Part shown: positions 18,184 through 28,876 of the stretch, in pieces
Numbering within the stretch: position 1 is the first letter of the stretch
Layout: every line of letters starts with the position of its first letter
Made by a program: the position numbers and the translations under genes
Assembly (NCBI GenBank): GCA_017409265.1
Contig: JAFQSY010000083.1
Coordinates: 18,485-82,484 of the forward strand
Reading direction: 5' to 3'
From: Clostridia bacterium
GTDB taxonomy: Bacteria > Bacillota > Clostridia > Oscillospirales > Acutalibacteraceae
DNA: 64,000 nucleotides
Notes under the pieces: model-generated
The model's database searches: none
Seen by the model: the letters and a program-made list of their open reading frames with translations, nothing else
What the model was told of the DNA's origin: nothing

Positions 18184-18432
18184 TTGACTGATAAAACAAT
18201 TAAATTTTCAATCAAGGACGAAAACGAAACAGAGATGAAGAAAAATCTTCTCGCTGTTTATGAGGCTTTGAATGAAAAGGGTTATAACTCAATCAGCCAG
18301 ATTGTCGGCTATATCCTCTCCGAGGACCCGACCTATATAACAACACACAATAATGCACGCAGCCTCGTCAGAAGGCTTGACAGAGATGAACTTCTTCAGG
18401 CAATGGTAAAGTGCTATCTCGGTATTAAATAA
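18184..18432 (+). CDS. ireB: IreB family regulatory phosphoprotein (UPF0297)
   Basis: 82 residues of the IreB/UPF0297 family, a small helical dimer that in Enterococcus faecalis is phosphorylated near its N-terminus by the PASTA kinase IreK and tunes cephalosporin tolerance. Conserved stretches seen: YEALNEKGYNSISQIVGYILSEDPTYI and RLDRDELLQAMVKCYL. The start is a TTG: GGAGGTG lies 7 bases before it, the result begins MTDKTIKF with threonines where the family is phosphorylated, and the promoter lies downstream of any longer start. Usual companions (ruvX, yrzB, alaS) are absent; instead an unknown 96-residue gene follows after 18 bases. A PP2C phosphatase that could be part of the same circuit is at 28877. 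Confidence 0.9.
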   Translation: MTDKTIKFSIKDENETEMKKNLLAVYEALNEKGYNSISQIVGYILSEDPTYITTHNNARSLVRRLDRDELLQAMVKCYLGIK

Positions 18433-18450
18433 TCTTGGAGGAGTGACATT

Positions 18451-18741
18451 ATGGCAAAGAAAAAGTTTCTTATGTATAAAGGCAAGCCGCTTGTCAGAAG
18501 CGGAAAGACCATTTATTACGGCTTTATGAGTGACCCTTATGTTGTTATTATGCAGATAACAAGTACCCGTGAGGTTAAGGGTGTTGAGGTTGCAGACAGA
18601 GTTGTTGTTCAGCTTGTAAATACCGATCCTGACGTAAGAATGAAGGATAAAATCGTTAAAAAAGCTGAACGCAGAGGTCTTTACAGTGCAATGGATATCG
18701 GCTGTATCTGGCTCGAAAGAGAACTCAAAGAAACTGCATAA
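18451..18741 (+). CDS. Conserved hypothetical small protein downstream of ireB
   Basis: 96 residues, no family recognised. It is basic at the start (MAKKKFLMYKGKPLVRSGKTIYYG) and then forms what looks like an alternating beta structure (DPYVVIMQITSTREVKG, DRVVVQLVNTD) followed by a helix with KKAERRG. There is no signal peptide, membrane segment or metal motif. A strong GGAGG and an 18-base gap after ireB, with a shared perfect terminator behind, say the two are one operon, so a role beside IreB in wall-stress or kinase signalling is a reasonable but untested guess. Confidence 0.75.
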   Translation: MAKKKFLMYKGKPLVRSGKTIYYGFMSDPYVVIMQITSTREVKGVEVADRVVVQLVNTDPDVRMKDKIVKKAERRGLYSAMDIGCIWLERELKETA

Positions 18742-18750
18742 CAAAAATTT

Positions 18751-18785
18751 AACGGGCGTACCCAATCGGGTACGCCCGTTTTGTA
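18751..18785. terminator. Strong bidirectional terminator
   Basis: AACGGGCGTACCC, loop AATC, GGGTACGCCCGTT then TTG: a perfect 13-base-pair stem between the ireB operon and the opposing DUF436 gene. Confidence 0.92.
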
Positions 18786-18788
18786 TAC

Positions 18789-19325
18789 TTATTCGTATTT
18801 CGCTCTTTCACCGCCGATATATTTCGGTCTTGTTTTTGCCGCCGAAAGTTTTGCTTCGCCGATTGTGTTGCTTTCCAGTCGGAGAGGTACGGCAACTCTT
18901 TTGAGATGCATTCCGATAAGCGTTGTGCCGATATCAATTCCGGCATCAGCCTTAATTTCTTCAACTGCAACGGGATTTTTCATTGTATGCCATGCTGCCG
19001 TTGCAAATGAACCGCCTGCATGCGGGTGAGGAACAACGCAGACCTGCTCAAGTCCGAGAGCATCTGCTTTCTCTTTTTCAATTATAATTGCTCTGTTAAG
19101 GTGCTCACAACATTGTGCAGCAATATATATACCTTTTTCTGCAAAAGCGGAATTGAGTCCGCTGAAGATTTCCTGCGCAACTTCAAGAGTGCCGCTTGTG
19201 CCTATTTTTTCTCCGATAACCTCGCTCGTTGAGCAGCCGATAACGGCAATGTCTCCGTATTTCAATTCAGCTTTTTCGATAAGCTCCTGAGCGGCTGAAC
19301 GTGACTGAACATAAATATCATTCAT
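18789..19325 (-). CDS. DUF436 / TIGR01440 family protein (YwlG-like)
   Basis: 178 residues of the conserved DUF436 family (YwlG in Bacillus), function unknown. Family landmarks: IGCSTSEVIGEKIG (about 29-42), AAQCCEHLNRA (about 69-79) and VPHPHAGGSFATAAW (about 98-112), which suggest a small enzyme with a Cys-His site. It follows the ECF transporter gene by 6 bases in one operon, a neighbourhood that hints at a vitamin- or cofactor-related job, but this is inference. The ATG at 19325 follows a weak AGGATAAT. Confidence 0.85.
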   Translation of the reverse strand: MNDIYVQSRSAAQELIEKAELKYGDIAVIGCSTSEVIGEKIGTSGTLEVAQEIFSGLNSAFAEKGIYIAAQCCEHLNRAIIIEKEKADALGLEQVCVVPHPHAGGSFATAAWHTMKNPVAVEEIKADAGIDIGTTLIGMHLKRVAVPLRLESNTIGEAKLSAAKTRPKYIGGERAKYE

Positions 19326-19331
19326 AATGTA

Positions 19332-19856
19332 TTATCCTTTTCTGAAAAATTCGGTGAGTGTTTTGCTTTTTGAGATTGCAGATGAAACAGCAAGTGCTGC
19401 GATTATGCCGACAGTTCCCTGCATAACATTTGAAAAAATACTGCCTGCTGCTGCGATTCCGTAGTCGAGAATAATGGCTTCATAGCCGAAATATCCGAGT
19501 ACCATTATTGTTTCTGCCATAAATCCGGAACAAAGCTTTGACGCAATGGGAGCTTTGCCTTTAAAAGCTTTTATGACAAAGTAAACCGAAAGCGCCATAA
19601 GTGCTTTTATAATAAAAGTTGCAGGTGCATACTGGGCATAGCCTGAAAGAATATCTGCGAGCGCAGAGCCGAGACCTGCTGCAAGCGCGCCGTAAACAGG
19701 ACCGAGAAGCATTCCGGACAGAATAACAAAGCAATCGCCGAGATTGAAATATCCGTTTGTTGCGGGAGAGGGGATTTTTACAACAAATGTTGCAACGCAG
19801 ATTATTGCCGCAAAAAGAGCTGCGGTTACAAGTATCTGTATTTTTTTGAGTTTCAT
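19332..19856 (-). CDS. ECF transporter substrate-binding (S) component
   Basis: 174 residues with five to six membrane segments and the conserved GYFNLGDCFVILSGMLLGPVYGALAAGLGSALADIL block (about 35-70), the signature of ECF-type S components of the riboflavin-transporter-like (DUF1393) group. S components bind a vitamin and dock on a shared energising module (EcfA/A'/T) encoded elsewhere. The substrate cannot be read from sequence and no riboswitch is visible in the 160-base upstream region, only a good sigma-A promoter. It is the first gene of an operon with DUF436. Confidence 0.85.
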   Translation of the reverse strand: MKLKKIQILVTAALFAAIICVATFVVKIPSPATNGYFNLGDCFVILSGMLLGPVYGALAAGLGSALADILSGYAQYAPATFIIKALMALSVYFVIKAFKGKAPIASKLCSGFMAETIMVLGYFGYEAIILDYGIAAAGSIFSNVMQGTVGIIAALAVSSAISKSKTLTEFFRKG

Positions 19857-19889
19857 TTAAGTTTTCCTCTTTTTATTTGAACTAAATAA

Positions 19890-19918
19890 AGTATAATCCA
19901 AAAGAAGTTGTTTTTCAA
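19890..19918 (-). promoter_or_regulatory. Sigma-A promoter of the ECF-S/DUF436 operon
   Basis: Minus-strand TTGAAA (19913-19918), 17-base spacer, TATACT (19890-19895), 33 bases before the start codon. Divergent from the lacZ promoter. Confidence 0.75.
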
Positions 19919-19954
19919 GATGTGCGCTGTTGTGTTTTTTAACAATAATTTATC

Positions 19955-19983
19955 TTGAAAATGAGGTTACTATGTGATATAAA
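19955..19983 (+). promoter_or_regulatory. Sigma-A promoter of the lacZ-like gene
   Basis: TTGAAA (19955-19960), 17-base spacer, TATAAA (19978-19983), 33 bases before the ATG at 20017. No operator palindrome is obvious. Confidence 0.7.
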
Positions 19984-20001
19984 TTAAAGTGTAAAATATA
20001 A

Positions 20002-23028
<3,027 letters not shown>

Positions 23029-23035
23029 ATATAAG

Positions 23036-23063
23036 AAAAACGGTGGAGAAATCCACCGTTTTT
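23036..23063. terminator. Bidirectional terminator after lacZ
   Basis: AAAAACGGTGGA, tetraloop GAAA, TCCACCGTTTTTG. A perfect 12-base-pair stem with A and T tracts, shared with the opposing gene that ends at 23065. Confidence 0.93.
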
Positions 23064-23064
23064 G

Positions 23065-24336
23065 TTATCTGTTCTTTCTTTTGAGAAACTCCTCGTATAG
23101 TTTTTGCTTCATTTCATCGCTGTATTCATAGCACCAGAGGTTGAAAATTCCGTTGAAATCCTCAAAGGTTTCGTCGGGATATATTTTTGTCTGCCCGAAA
23201 ACATAGGGCAGGGGGATTTCAGCCGTGCCGTTTGAAGCGATGTGATATTCCTTTGCAAGGTCAATGGCAACTCTGTTTGCTTCCTGACGGGGATATTCCT
23301 CGTCAAATTTGATTTGAGTTACCGCAAAAAGAGCACATTCTGCGTTTGCAAGGCGATAGAACTCGGGCGAAGTTCCCGAGTGACCGTGGTGAGAGACCTG
23401 AACAACATCACATTTAAGATAATCACCGTAACGGCGGAGCATAACCTTGTCGCTTTCGGCGGAAGCATCGCCGGGGAAAAGTACCTTGCAGCCCTCGGCG
23501 GTCATCATCAGCGCGGTTGAGGAATTGTTGAAATCCTCCATGGAATGAGGAAAAACATCCTCATGAGTACAGAGTACAACAAATTCAAGATTTCTTACAT
23601 AGAAGCGCTGACCCGTGTGAAGATTGATTTTTTTAATATCCGTTGCTTCTCTGACAACTCTCTCAAAGCGTTCAGTCATTGCATAGTTGCATTCTCCCCA
23701 ATAATGGGCATCTCTGTGGTCGGCGGCAGGAAAATTATAGTATACTGCCTCAATATCTATTTCGCTGCGGTGATATTCAACAATATCAAGGAATTTTGCA
23801 ACATGATCCTCATGGCAATGTGAGAAAAACCAACCTGCAACAACGGGCTTTTTGCCGCCGCTGTGTTTTTTCAGAAATTCAATTATTCGGGTGTCATCAT
23901 TGACCGAATACATATGTGCGCTGTCAATAACAAAAAAGCTGCCGTCTTTGCATCTTACGGCGTAAAACATTCCGCAGTCGATAAGAGTATGGTCAACTTC
24001 AAACTGCCAAAGAGTGGTTTTTGCCGTGTCGGCACAGTTTTCGGGTTTGGTGCTGTAAGGTGTAGTGTTAGGGTCTGCAACAAGCCTTAATGCCTTTTCA
24101 CTTTCGCAGTAATAAACGTGTGCGGTAACAGCTGAACGGTATGTTCTGTGATAATTTTCTTTTATGTTGTGTTCGTCAAAAAGAATAAATCCCGCATTTT
24201 CAAGAAGCGAGCATTGGAGGTTGTATTCAGCATTTGTGCAGTCGTCAAAAAGCAGCATTTCGCAGCCCTTGCTGCAATCGTATCGCCCCGAGGTTCCTTT
24301 TTTTATGACGGGTATATCATCAAAAATGTTTTTCAT
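23065..24336 (-). CDS. Metallo-beta-lactamase-fold hydrolase (ComEC/Rec2-like MBL group)
   Basis: 423 residues. The C-terminal two thirds are a metallo-beta-lactamase fold with the metal motif HCHEDH (173-178), a later Asp in LFPGDAS and His in VSHHGHSG, the arrangement seen in the hydrolase domain of ComEC and in stand-alone relatives. The N-terminal 110 residues are not recognisable and no DNA-uptake membrane part is present, so it is a soluble cytoplasmic enzyme, possibly a phosphodiesterase or nuclease. It stands alone with a strong promoter (24367-24395) and AGGTGAT before the ATG. Substrate unknown. Confidence 0.82.
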   Translation of the reverse strand: MKNIFDDIPVIKKGTSGRYDCSKGCEMLLFDDCTNAEYNLQCSLLENAGFILFDEHNIKENYHRTYRSAVTAHVYYCESEKALRLVADPNTTPYSTKPENCADTAKTTLWQFEVDHTLIDCGMFYAVRCKDGSFFVIDSAHMYSVNDDTRIIEFLKKHSGGKKPVVAGWFFSHCHEDHVAKFLDIVEYHRSEIDIEAVYYNFPAADHRDAHYWGECNYAMTERFERVVREATDIKKINLHTGQRFYVRNLEFVVLCTHEDVFPHSMEDFNNSSTALMMTAEGCKVLFPGDASAESDKVMLRRYGDYLKCDVVQVSHHGHSGTSPEFYRLANAECALFAVTQIKFDEEYPRQEANRVAIDLAKEYHIASNGTAEIPLPYVFGQTKIYPDETFEDFNGIFNLWCYEYSDEMKQKLYEEFLKRKNR

Positions 24337-24366
24337 TTAATCACCTGCATTGAATTATATGGCATA

Positions 24367-24395
24367 ATTATATCATTGACAGAATGCAAACTCAA
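24367..24395 (-). promoter_or_regulatory. Sigma-A promoter of the MBL-fold gene
   Basis: Minus-strand TTGAGT (24390-24395), 17-base spacer, TATAAT (24367-24372), 31 bases before the ATG. Confidence 0.75.
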
Positions 24396-24434
24396 CAGCA
24401 ATTTTGAATTAATTGTAAAAGAATAGCATAAAAG

Positions 24435-24463
24435 TTGCGTGGGACAGATGAATATGATATTAT
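24435..24463 (+). promoter_or_regulatory. Probable sigma-A promoter of the secreted esterase-like gene
   Basis: TTGCGT (24435-24440), 17-base spacer, TATTAT (24458-24463), 35 bases before the TTG start at 24498. Confidence 0.6.
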
Positions 24464-24497
24464 GTTATTGTAGAAAATTTTTACCGGAGGTGATTAC

Positions 24498-26375
24498 TTG
24501 AAGAAGCTTGTTTGCATAATGCTTTGTGTGTTGATGCTTGTTTCGTGCTGCGTTGTCCCGTCATTTGCAGCTGAAAAGAAAAACGAAAACCCTACAATTC
24601 TTATTTCGGGATTTCTTTGTTCGCAGCTTTATTTTAATTATGGTACGGCTGATGAAACGAATATTTGGAAGGCTATGATGAAAAGAGCTGTTGATTGTAT
24701 GGGTGATGAGCTTTTGACAGTAGTCAGCTCACTTGCAAAGTTTGCAATAGGAAAAGACGTTGAGTTTGGCGAAGCTTTGGGAGACGGTGCAGAGTATGTG
24801 CTTGATTTGTTCAGCTGTAATCCCGACGGCAGCTCGAAATATGAGCTTTCTCACTATCCGAATAATCCCGAAACATCGAATCTCGATTATATGTATAAAA
24901 ACGGACTTGAAGACAGACTCTATGAAAAGAATTTCTGTAAGTTTCTTTCAAAGAGGGCAGACCCTAAACTCATTTATTGCTTCCAGTATGATTCGCGTAT
25001 GGATGCAATAACCGTTGCGCATCAGCTTCGGAATTTTATAAACGAAGTCAAAGAATATAACAATGCTGAAAAGGTGAATATCTTCGCTTTGAGTTTCGGC
25101 GGTCTTATAACATCAACTTATTTAACTCTTTTTGAGAGTGAAAAATCCGTTGAAAAGGTTGTTATGAGTGTTCCTGCAATCGGCGGAACGAATATTCCGG
25201 ACAGACTTTTCAGAGGGAATATTAATCTTCCTGCTGAAGATTTGATAAAATTTTTTGAAACAATTCTTGGCGGAGAGAGCAATTTTGCGAGGTTTTTTGA
25301 GAATGATGAAACAGAAAGACTGAATACCGTTATTTCGGCTGCATCTGAAAGCATTCGTGAATCTCTTTTATGCTGGGGCAGTATATGGTCGCTGTGCTCA
25401 ACAGACCTCTATGAAAATCTTAAAAATGAGTATCTTGACCCGATTGAAAATTCAAAGATAATAAATAACAATGATTTTCTGCACTATGAGCTTAAGCCGC
25501 AATTTACCGAGATTTACAATCGAATTATCGAAAACGGAGGCTCGGTTTCGATTCTCTGCGCAACGGGCAGCGAACTGGTTGCAGGCGGAGAGTATAACGG
25601 CGATGTTATTCTTCCTGCCGAAAAGGTGAGCGGTGCGTTTTGTGCTCCGTTCGGAATGAGATTTGCCGACGGATATTCGGGAATCCGCAAGTCATGCGCA
25701 AATCCTTCTCACAACCATGTTTCTCCTTCAATGCAGATTGATGCGTCAAGCGCTTATCTTCCCGAAAACACATGGTTTATTGATGGTCAGTATCACGGGC
25801 AGTATTATTATGAAGAATATACCCGTTCACTTGTTGAAAAGCTTTTATTTACCGATGAGATAAAAGATGTATATTCAAACCCGGACTATCCTCAATTTGA
25901 AAGTTCAAACAATGCTTACCGAAATCTTCACGTTGAATTTGACAGCAGCAGTTCGGGATATTTGTGTGATGATGATTCATTGCTTGAGGTTGAAAATCTG
26001 TCCGATAAAAATTATATAAATCTTCTCTCTATAACATCAAAAGGCGTGCAGCTTGATTTTGATTTGTCGGGCAGCGGGATTTTAGAGCCCGGCGAAAAAA
26101 TATCTGTCAGCTTCAGCGGAGTTATACCGAAAGTCGGCTCCAAAGCGACTCAAATAACGGTCAGTTATATTGAATTTGGCAGCGCAAACCCGTTTTGTGT
26201 AACCGATTTTGATGTTATGATTGATAACGGAGAATCAGATGAAGGCAAAGAAGTTTTTGTTGCTGCTGAATTTGATAATGATTTCAAAGAATCAATTCCC
26301 GAATCTCTTTATAACATTCTTGTGAAGCTTTCTTTGCGTCAGTTTGCAGAGTGTATTTATAATTTGTTTAGCTAA
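24498..26375 (+). CDS. Secreted alpha/beta-hydrolase (LCAT/lipase-like)
   Basis: 625 residues starting at a TTG: ACCGGAGGTGA lies 6 bases before it and the product begins with a clean signal peptide (MKKLVCIML ... SFAAEKK, cleavage near residue 25). The mature part resembles LCAT/lecithin-type acyltransferases and lipases: NPTILISGFLCSQL near the start, and a nucleophile elbow FALSFGGL with Ser199, where the first Gly of GxSxG is Ala. The last 150 residues look like a beta-sandwich (GSGILEPGEKISVSFSGVIPKVGS) that may bind wall or substrate. It is likely exported and acts on lipid or ester-linked glycans; the exact reaction is unknown. Confidence 0.75.
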   Translation: MKKLVCIMLCVLMLVSCCVVPSFAAEKKNENPTILISGFLCSQLYFNYGTADETNIWKAMMKRAVDCMGDELLTVVSSLAKFAIGKDVEFGEALGDGAEYVLDLFSCNPDGSSKYELSHYPNNPETSNLDYMYKNGLEDRLYEKNFCKFLSKRADPKLIYCFQYDSRMDAITVAHQLRNFINEVKEYNNAEKVNIFALSFGGLITSTYLTLFESEKSVEKVVMSVPAIGGTNIPDRLFRGNINLPAEDLIKFFETILGGESNFARFFENDETERLNTVISAASESIRESLLCWGSIWSLCSTDLYENLKNEYLDPIENSKIINNNDFLHYELKPQFTEIYNRIIENGGSVSILCATGSELVAGGEYNGDVILPAEKVSGAFCAPFGMRFADGYSGIRKSCANPSHNHVSPSMQIDASSAYLPENTWFIDGQYHGQYYYEEYTRSLVEKLLFTDEIKDVYSNPDYPQFESSNNAYRNLHVEFDSSSSGYLCDDDSLLEVENLSDKNYINLLSITSKGVQLDFDLSGSGILEPGEKISVSFSGVIPKVGSKATQITVSYIEFGSANPFCVTDFDVMIDNGESDEGKEVFVAAEFDNDFKESIPESLYNILVKLSLRQFAECIYNLFS

Positions 26376-26380
26376 TAACA

Positions 26381-26412
26381 AAGCTCCGAGGCACATGCTT
26401 CGGAGCTTAACT
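26381..26412. terminator. Intrinsic terminator between converging genes
   Basis: AAGCTCCGA and TCGGAGCTT (26400-26408) around a 10-base loop, followed by AACTTTATTT; serves the secreted hydrolase and the opposing MATE gene. Confidence 0.8.
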
Positions 26413-27765
26413 TTATTTATCTGTCAGATTTCTTATCCACTTTTTGCTTCGGAAGCGGAAAAGACTCATAATTGTTTTAGGTATATCCTCACAAAGATAC
26501 ATGGCAGCAATCAGATATACAAAATCCACTTTAACTACAAGTCCGAGAATGACGATAACGGGAACACTCAAAAGATAGAGTGACACGCAGTCATAAACTA
26601 TTCCTATTTTTGTGTCGCCGCCTGCACGGAAGGTGCCGACTATCAACGTATAAGGAATGTTTCTGACAGGCAGCCATAAACAGTAGACGAGAATGAGGCT
26701 TGATGCAATGTTGAATGCGCCCTGTGTTTCAATATCAAGCAGAGAGAGCAGGGGATTTCTTACCGACGCAAGAACAGCGCCTGTTACAACTCCGATAATC
26801 GGTGTCATAATAACGAATTTTTTTGCGAGCTTATATGCTCCTTTGTCATCGCCTTCTCCGATGGTTTTGCCCGTCATAATTGAGCAGGCATGGCAGATAC
26901 CGACAAAGAAAACAAAAGCGATCTGTTCAATTGAACTGAAAATTGTATAGCCCGCGTAGGCTTCGCTGCCTTGCCTTGCAAAGACCATTGAATAAATATT
27001 TGTTCCCATTGCCCATGCCGCTTCGTTAAAAACAACAGGCAGGCACACGATGGAAAAACGCCTTATAAATGATGAGTTGAGAGTGAAAAAGTCTTTTATC
27101 GGGTCGCCAAAAATTTCTTTTGATGTTCTCAAAACAACAAAGAGAAGGATTGATTGGAAAATGGTTGAAATAAGTGTTGCAAGCGCCGCGCCCCTGATTC
27201 CCATTGCAGGAATTCCAAGCTTGCCGTTGATGAGGACATAATTTAAAACGGTATTGACAATAACTGCGGCAATCGAGGTGAAAAGCGGCTCGTTAACCCT
27301 TTCGGTTGCTCTCAAAGCGGTGCAGGTAATCTGGTTGAATGCACTGAAAAATCCCATAAAAGCAACTATTTTCATATATTGAGCTGCGGTTTCGATAACA
27401 GCTCGCTCATTTGAAAAAACTCTTATCAGAAGCTCGGGAATAAAGAACATTGCACAGCTGAAAATTATCGCAACGCCGACTCCGAATATAAGCGCATTTC
27501 CGTAAGATTTTTTGATGTTGTCTTTTTCTTTTGCACCCCAGAATTGAGCAATCATTGCCGCAGAACCCGATGAAATTCCGAAATAGAAAAGATTCATCAG
27601 AAATATCCATCTTGAGGAAACTCCAACAGAGCTTACAACAACGTTTCCGAGCTTTGTCACCATTGCCGTGTCAACAAGCTGTGCGCATGAAACAAGCAAC
27701 TGCTGAAATGCAATCGGCAGGGCAAGCTTTGCCATATTCTTAAAAAATGTTTTATCGGTTTTCAT
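26413..27765 (-). CDS. MATE family multidrug/small-molecule exporter
   Basis: 450 residues with twelve hydrophobic segments in two halves and typical MATE stretches: LALPIAFQQLLVSCAQLVDTAMVTKLG near the start, ALRATERVNEPL before the central loop, and FRAGGDTKIGIVYD in the second half. MATE proteins use a proton or sodium gradient to expel drugs or metabolites. Length and layout are normal. AAGGAAG precedes the ATG; a good promoter is at 27800-27828. It stands alone; no TetR or MarR regulator is next to it. Confidence 0.95.
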   Translation of the reverse strand: MKTDKTFFKNMAKLALPIAFQQLLVSCAQLVDTAMVTKLGNVVVSSVGVSSRWIFLMNLFYFGISSGSAAMIAQFWGAKEKDNIKKSYGNALIFGVGVAIIFSCAMFFIPELLIRVFSNERAVIETAAQYMKIVAFMGFFSAFNQITCTALRATERVNEPLFTSIAAVIVNTVLNYVLINGKLGIPAMGIRGAALATLISTIFQSILLFVVLRTSKEIFGDPIKDFFTLNSSFIRRFSIVCLPVVFNEAAWAMGTNIYSMVFARQGSEAYAGYTIFSSIEQIAFVFFVGICHACSIMTGKTIGEGDDKGAYKLAKKFVIMTPIIGVVTGAVLASVRNPLLSLLDIETQGAFNIASSLILVYCLWLPVRNIPYTLIVGTFRAGGDTKIGIVYDCVSLYLLSVPVIVILGLVVKVDFVYLIAAMYLCEDIPKTIMSLFRFRSKKWIRNLTDK

Positions 27766-27799
27766 TTTATCTTCCTTGATTTCTTGTTAATCTTCATAA

Positions 27800-27828
27800 A
27801 GTATATAACAAATATATTAATTGGTCAA
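27800..27828 (-). promoter_or_regulatory. Sigma-A promoter of the MATE gene
   Basis: Minus-strand TTGACC (27823-27828), 17-base spacer, TATACT (27800-27805), 35 bases before the ATG. Divergent from the promoter at 27856. Confidence 0.75.
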
Positions 27829-27855
27829 TCATTTTCCAAAATTACCTTTATACTA

Positions 27856-27884
27856 TTGATTTTTGTTTTTTACTGATATATAAT
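27856..27884 (+). promoter_or_regulatory. Sigma-A promoter of the DHDPS-family gene
   Basis: TTGATT (27856-27861), 17-base spacer, TATAAT (27879-27884), 50 bases before the ATG at 27934. Confidence 0.75.
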
Positions 27885-27933
27885 ATTGAAGAATAGGCAA
27901 AGATTCAAAATTTAACAAGAAGGTGCTTTAAAA

Positions 27934-28824
27934 ATGTCACAGTATAACGAATTTTCAGGTGTTTATTCACTCCTTTTAACTCCCTTTAACTGGGATAAAA
28001 CCATCGACTATAAGTGCTATGAGGAATATGTTGCATGGCAGGCAGCCTTTAAACCCCAGCATCTTTTTGCAGTCTGCGGCTCTTCTGAAATGACAGAGCT
28101 TACTCCCGAAGAAAGAGTAAAGTGCGCAGGTCTTGCTGTTAAAAACTCAAACGGTGTTCCCGTTTTTGCAACCGCAAACCTTGAAAAGGAATTTGCAGCC
28201 CAGGTTGAAGAAATGAAAAAGCTTGAGCAGCAGGGTGTTTCCGGTCTTGTGTTCGTAACAAAGGGTATGTGCGATAAGCCTGACCATATGTATGAATATA
28301 TGACAGAGCTTGCTTCGCATACAGAGCTTCCGATTATTCTTTATGAATTCCCTGGTCTCAGACCTCATCTTATGGATTCTGTTACATACGGTAAGCTTGC
28401 AAAAACAGGAAAGTTCAAGGGTATTAAGGATACAACCTGCAAGATGCCCGAAATAGAAGCTAAAATTGCCGTACAGGGTGATTCAAACGTTCTTCAGGCT
28501 AACATTCCCTTCCTTTATGATGCATATCTCAAGGGTGCAAGAGGCGTTATTGCAACTCCGACCTCATGCGGTGCAGGTCTTTTTGTCAAGATGTGGGATG
28601 AGTTCACAAAGGGCGACCTTGAAGCTGCAAGAATTACTCATCAGCATATCATTTCACTTGACAACTGCATTGATTCGGGCTTCTGTGCAAGCGCAAAATA
28701 TCTTGTCGGTCTTCAGGGCATCAACATGAAGTGGTTCACCAGAGGCGCTCATGACCTCGGTCCCGCAAGACTCCGCTCAATCGAAGTTTGGTATGATTGG
28801 GCAAAGGCAGAGGGAATCCTTTAA
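27934..28824 (+). CDS. Dihydrodipicolinate synthase/N-acetylneuraminate lyase family aldolase
   Basis: 296 residues, a class I aldolase of the DapA/NanA family. The Schiff-base lysine is Lys165 in FKGIKDTT and the general tyrosine is Tyr137 in ILYEFP. The pyruvate-carboxylate loop reads GSSEM (49-53) instead of the GTTGE of true DapA, so lysine synthesis is unlikely; a 2-oxo sugar-acid aldolase or dehydratase fits better. No dapB or nan genes are near. It has its own promoter and AAGAAGGTG before the ATG. High codon regularity suggests good expression. The PP2C gene begins 52 bases downstream. Confidence 0.88.
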   Translation: MSQYNEFSGVYSLLLTPFNWDKTIDYKCYEEYVAWQAAFKPQHLFAVCGSSEMTELTPEERVKCAGLAVKNSNGVPVFATANLEKEFAAQVEEMKKLEQQGVSGLVFVTKGMCDKPDHMYEYMTELASHTELPIILYEFPGLRPHLMDSVTYGKLAKTGKFKGIKDTTCKMPEIEAKIAVQGDSNVLQANIPFLYDAYLKGARGVIATPTSCGAGLFVKMWDEFTKGDLEAARITHQHIISLDNCIDSGFCASAKYLVGLQGINMKWFTRGAHDLGPARLRSIEVWYDWAKAEGIL

Positions 28825-28876
28825 TCCTAATTAAACAGTATCTGCCCCGGACGGCAGCTGCGAAAAGGTGGATATT

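Noticed and set aside
27934-28824. Lysine-pathway dapA
   Set aside because: The active-site loop lacks GTTGE, no dap genes are adjacent, and the aldolase fold is shared by many sugar-acid enzymes; only the family name is kept.
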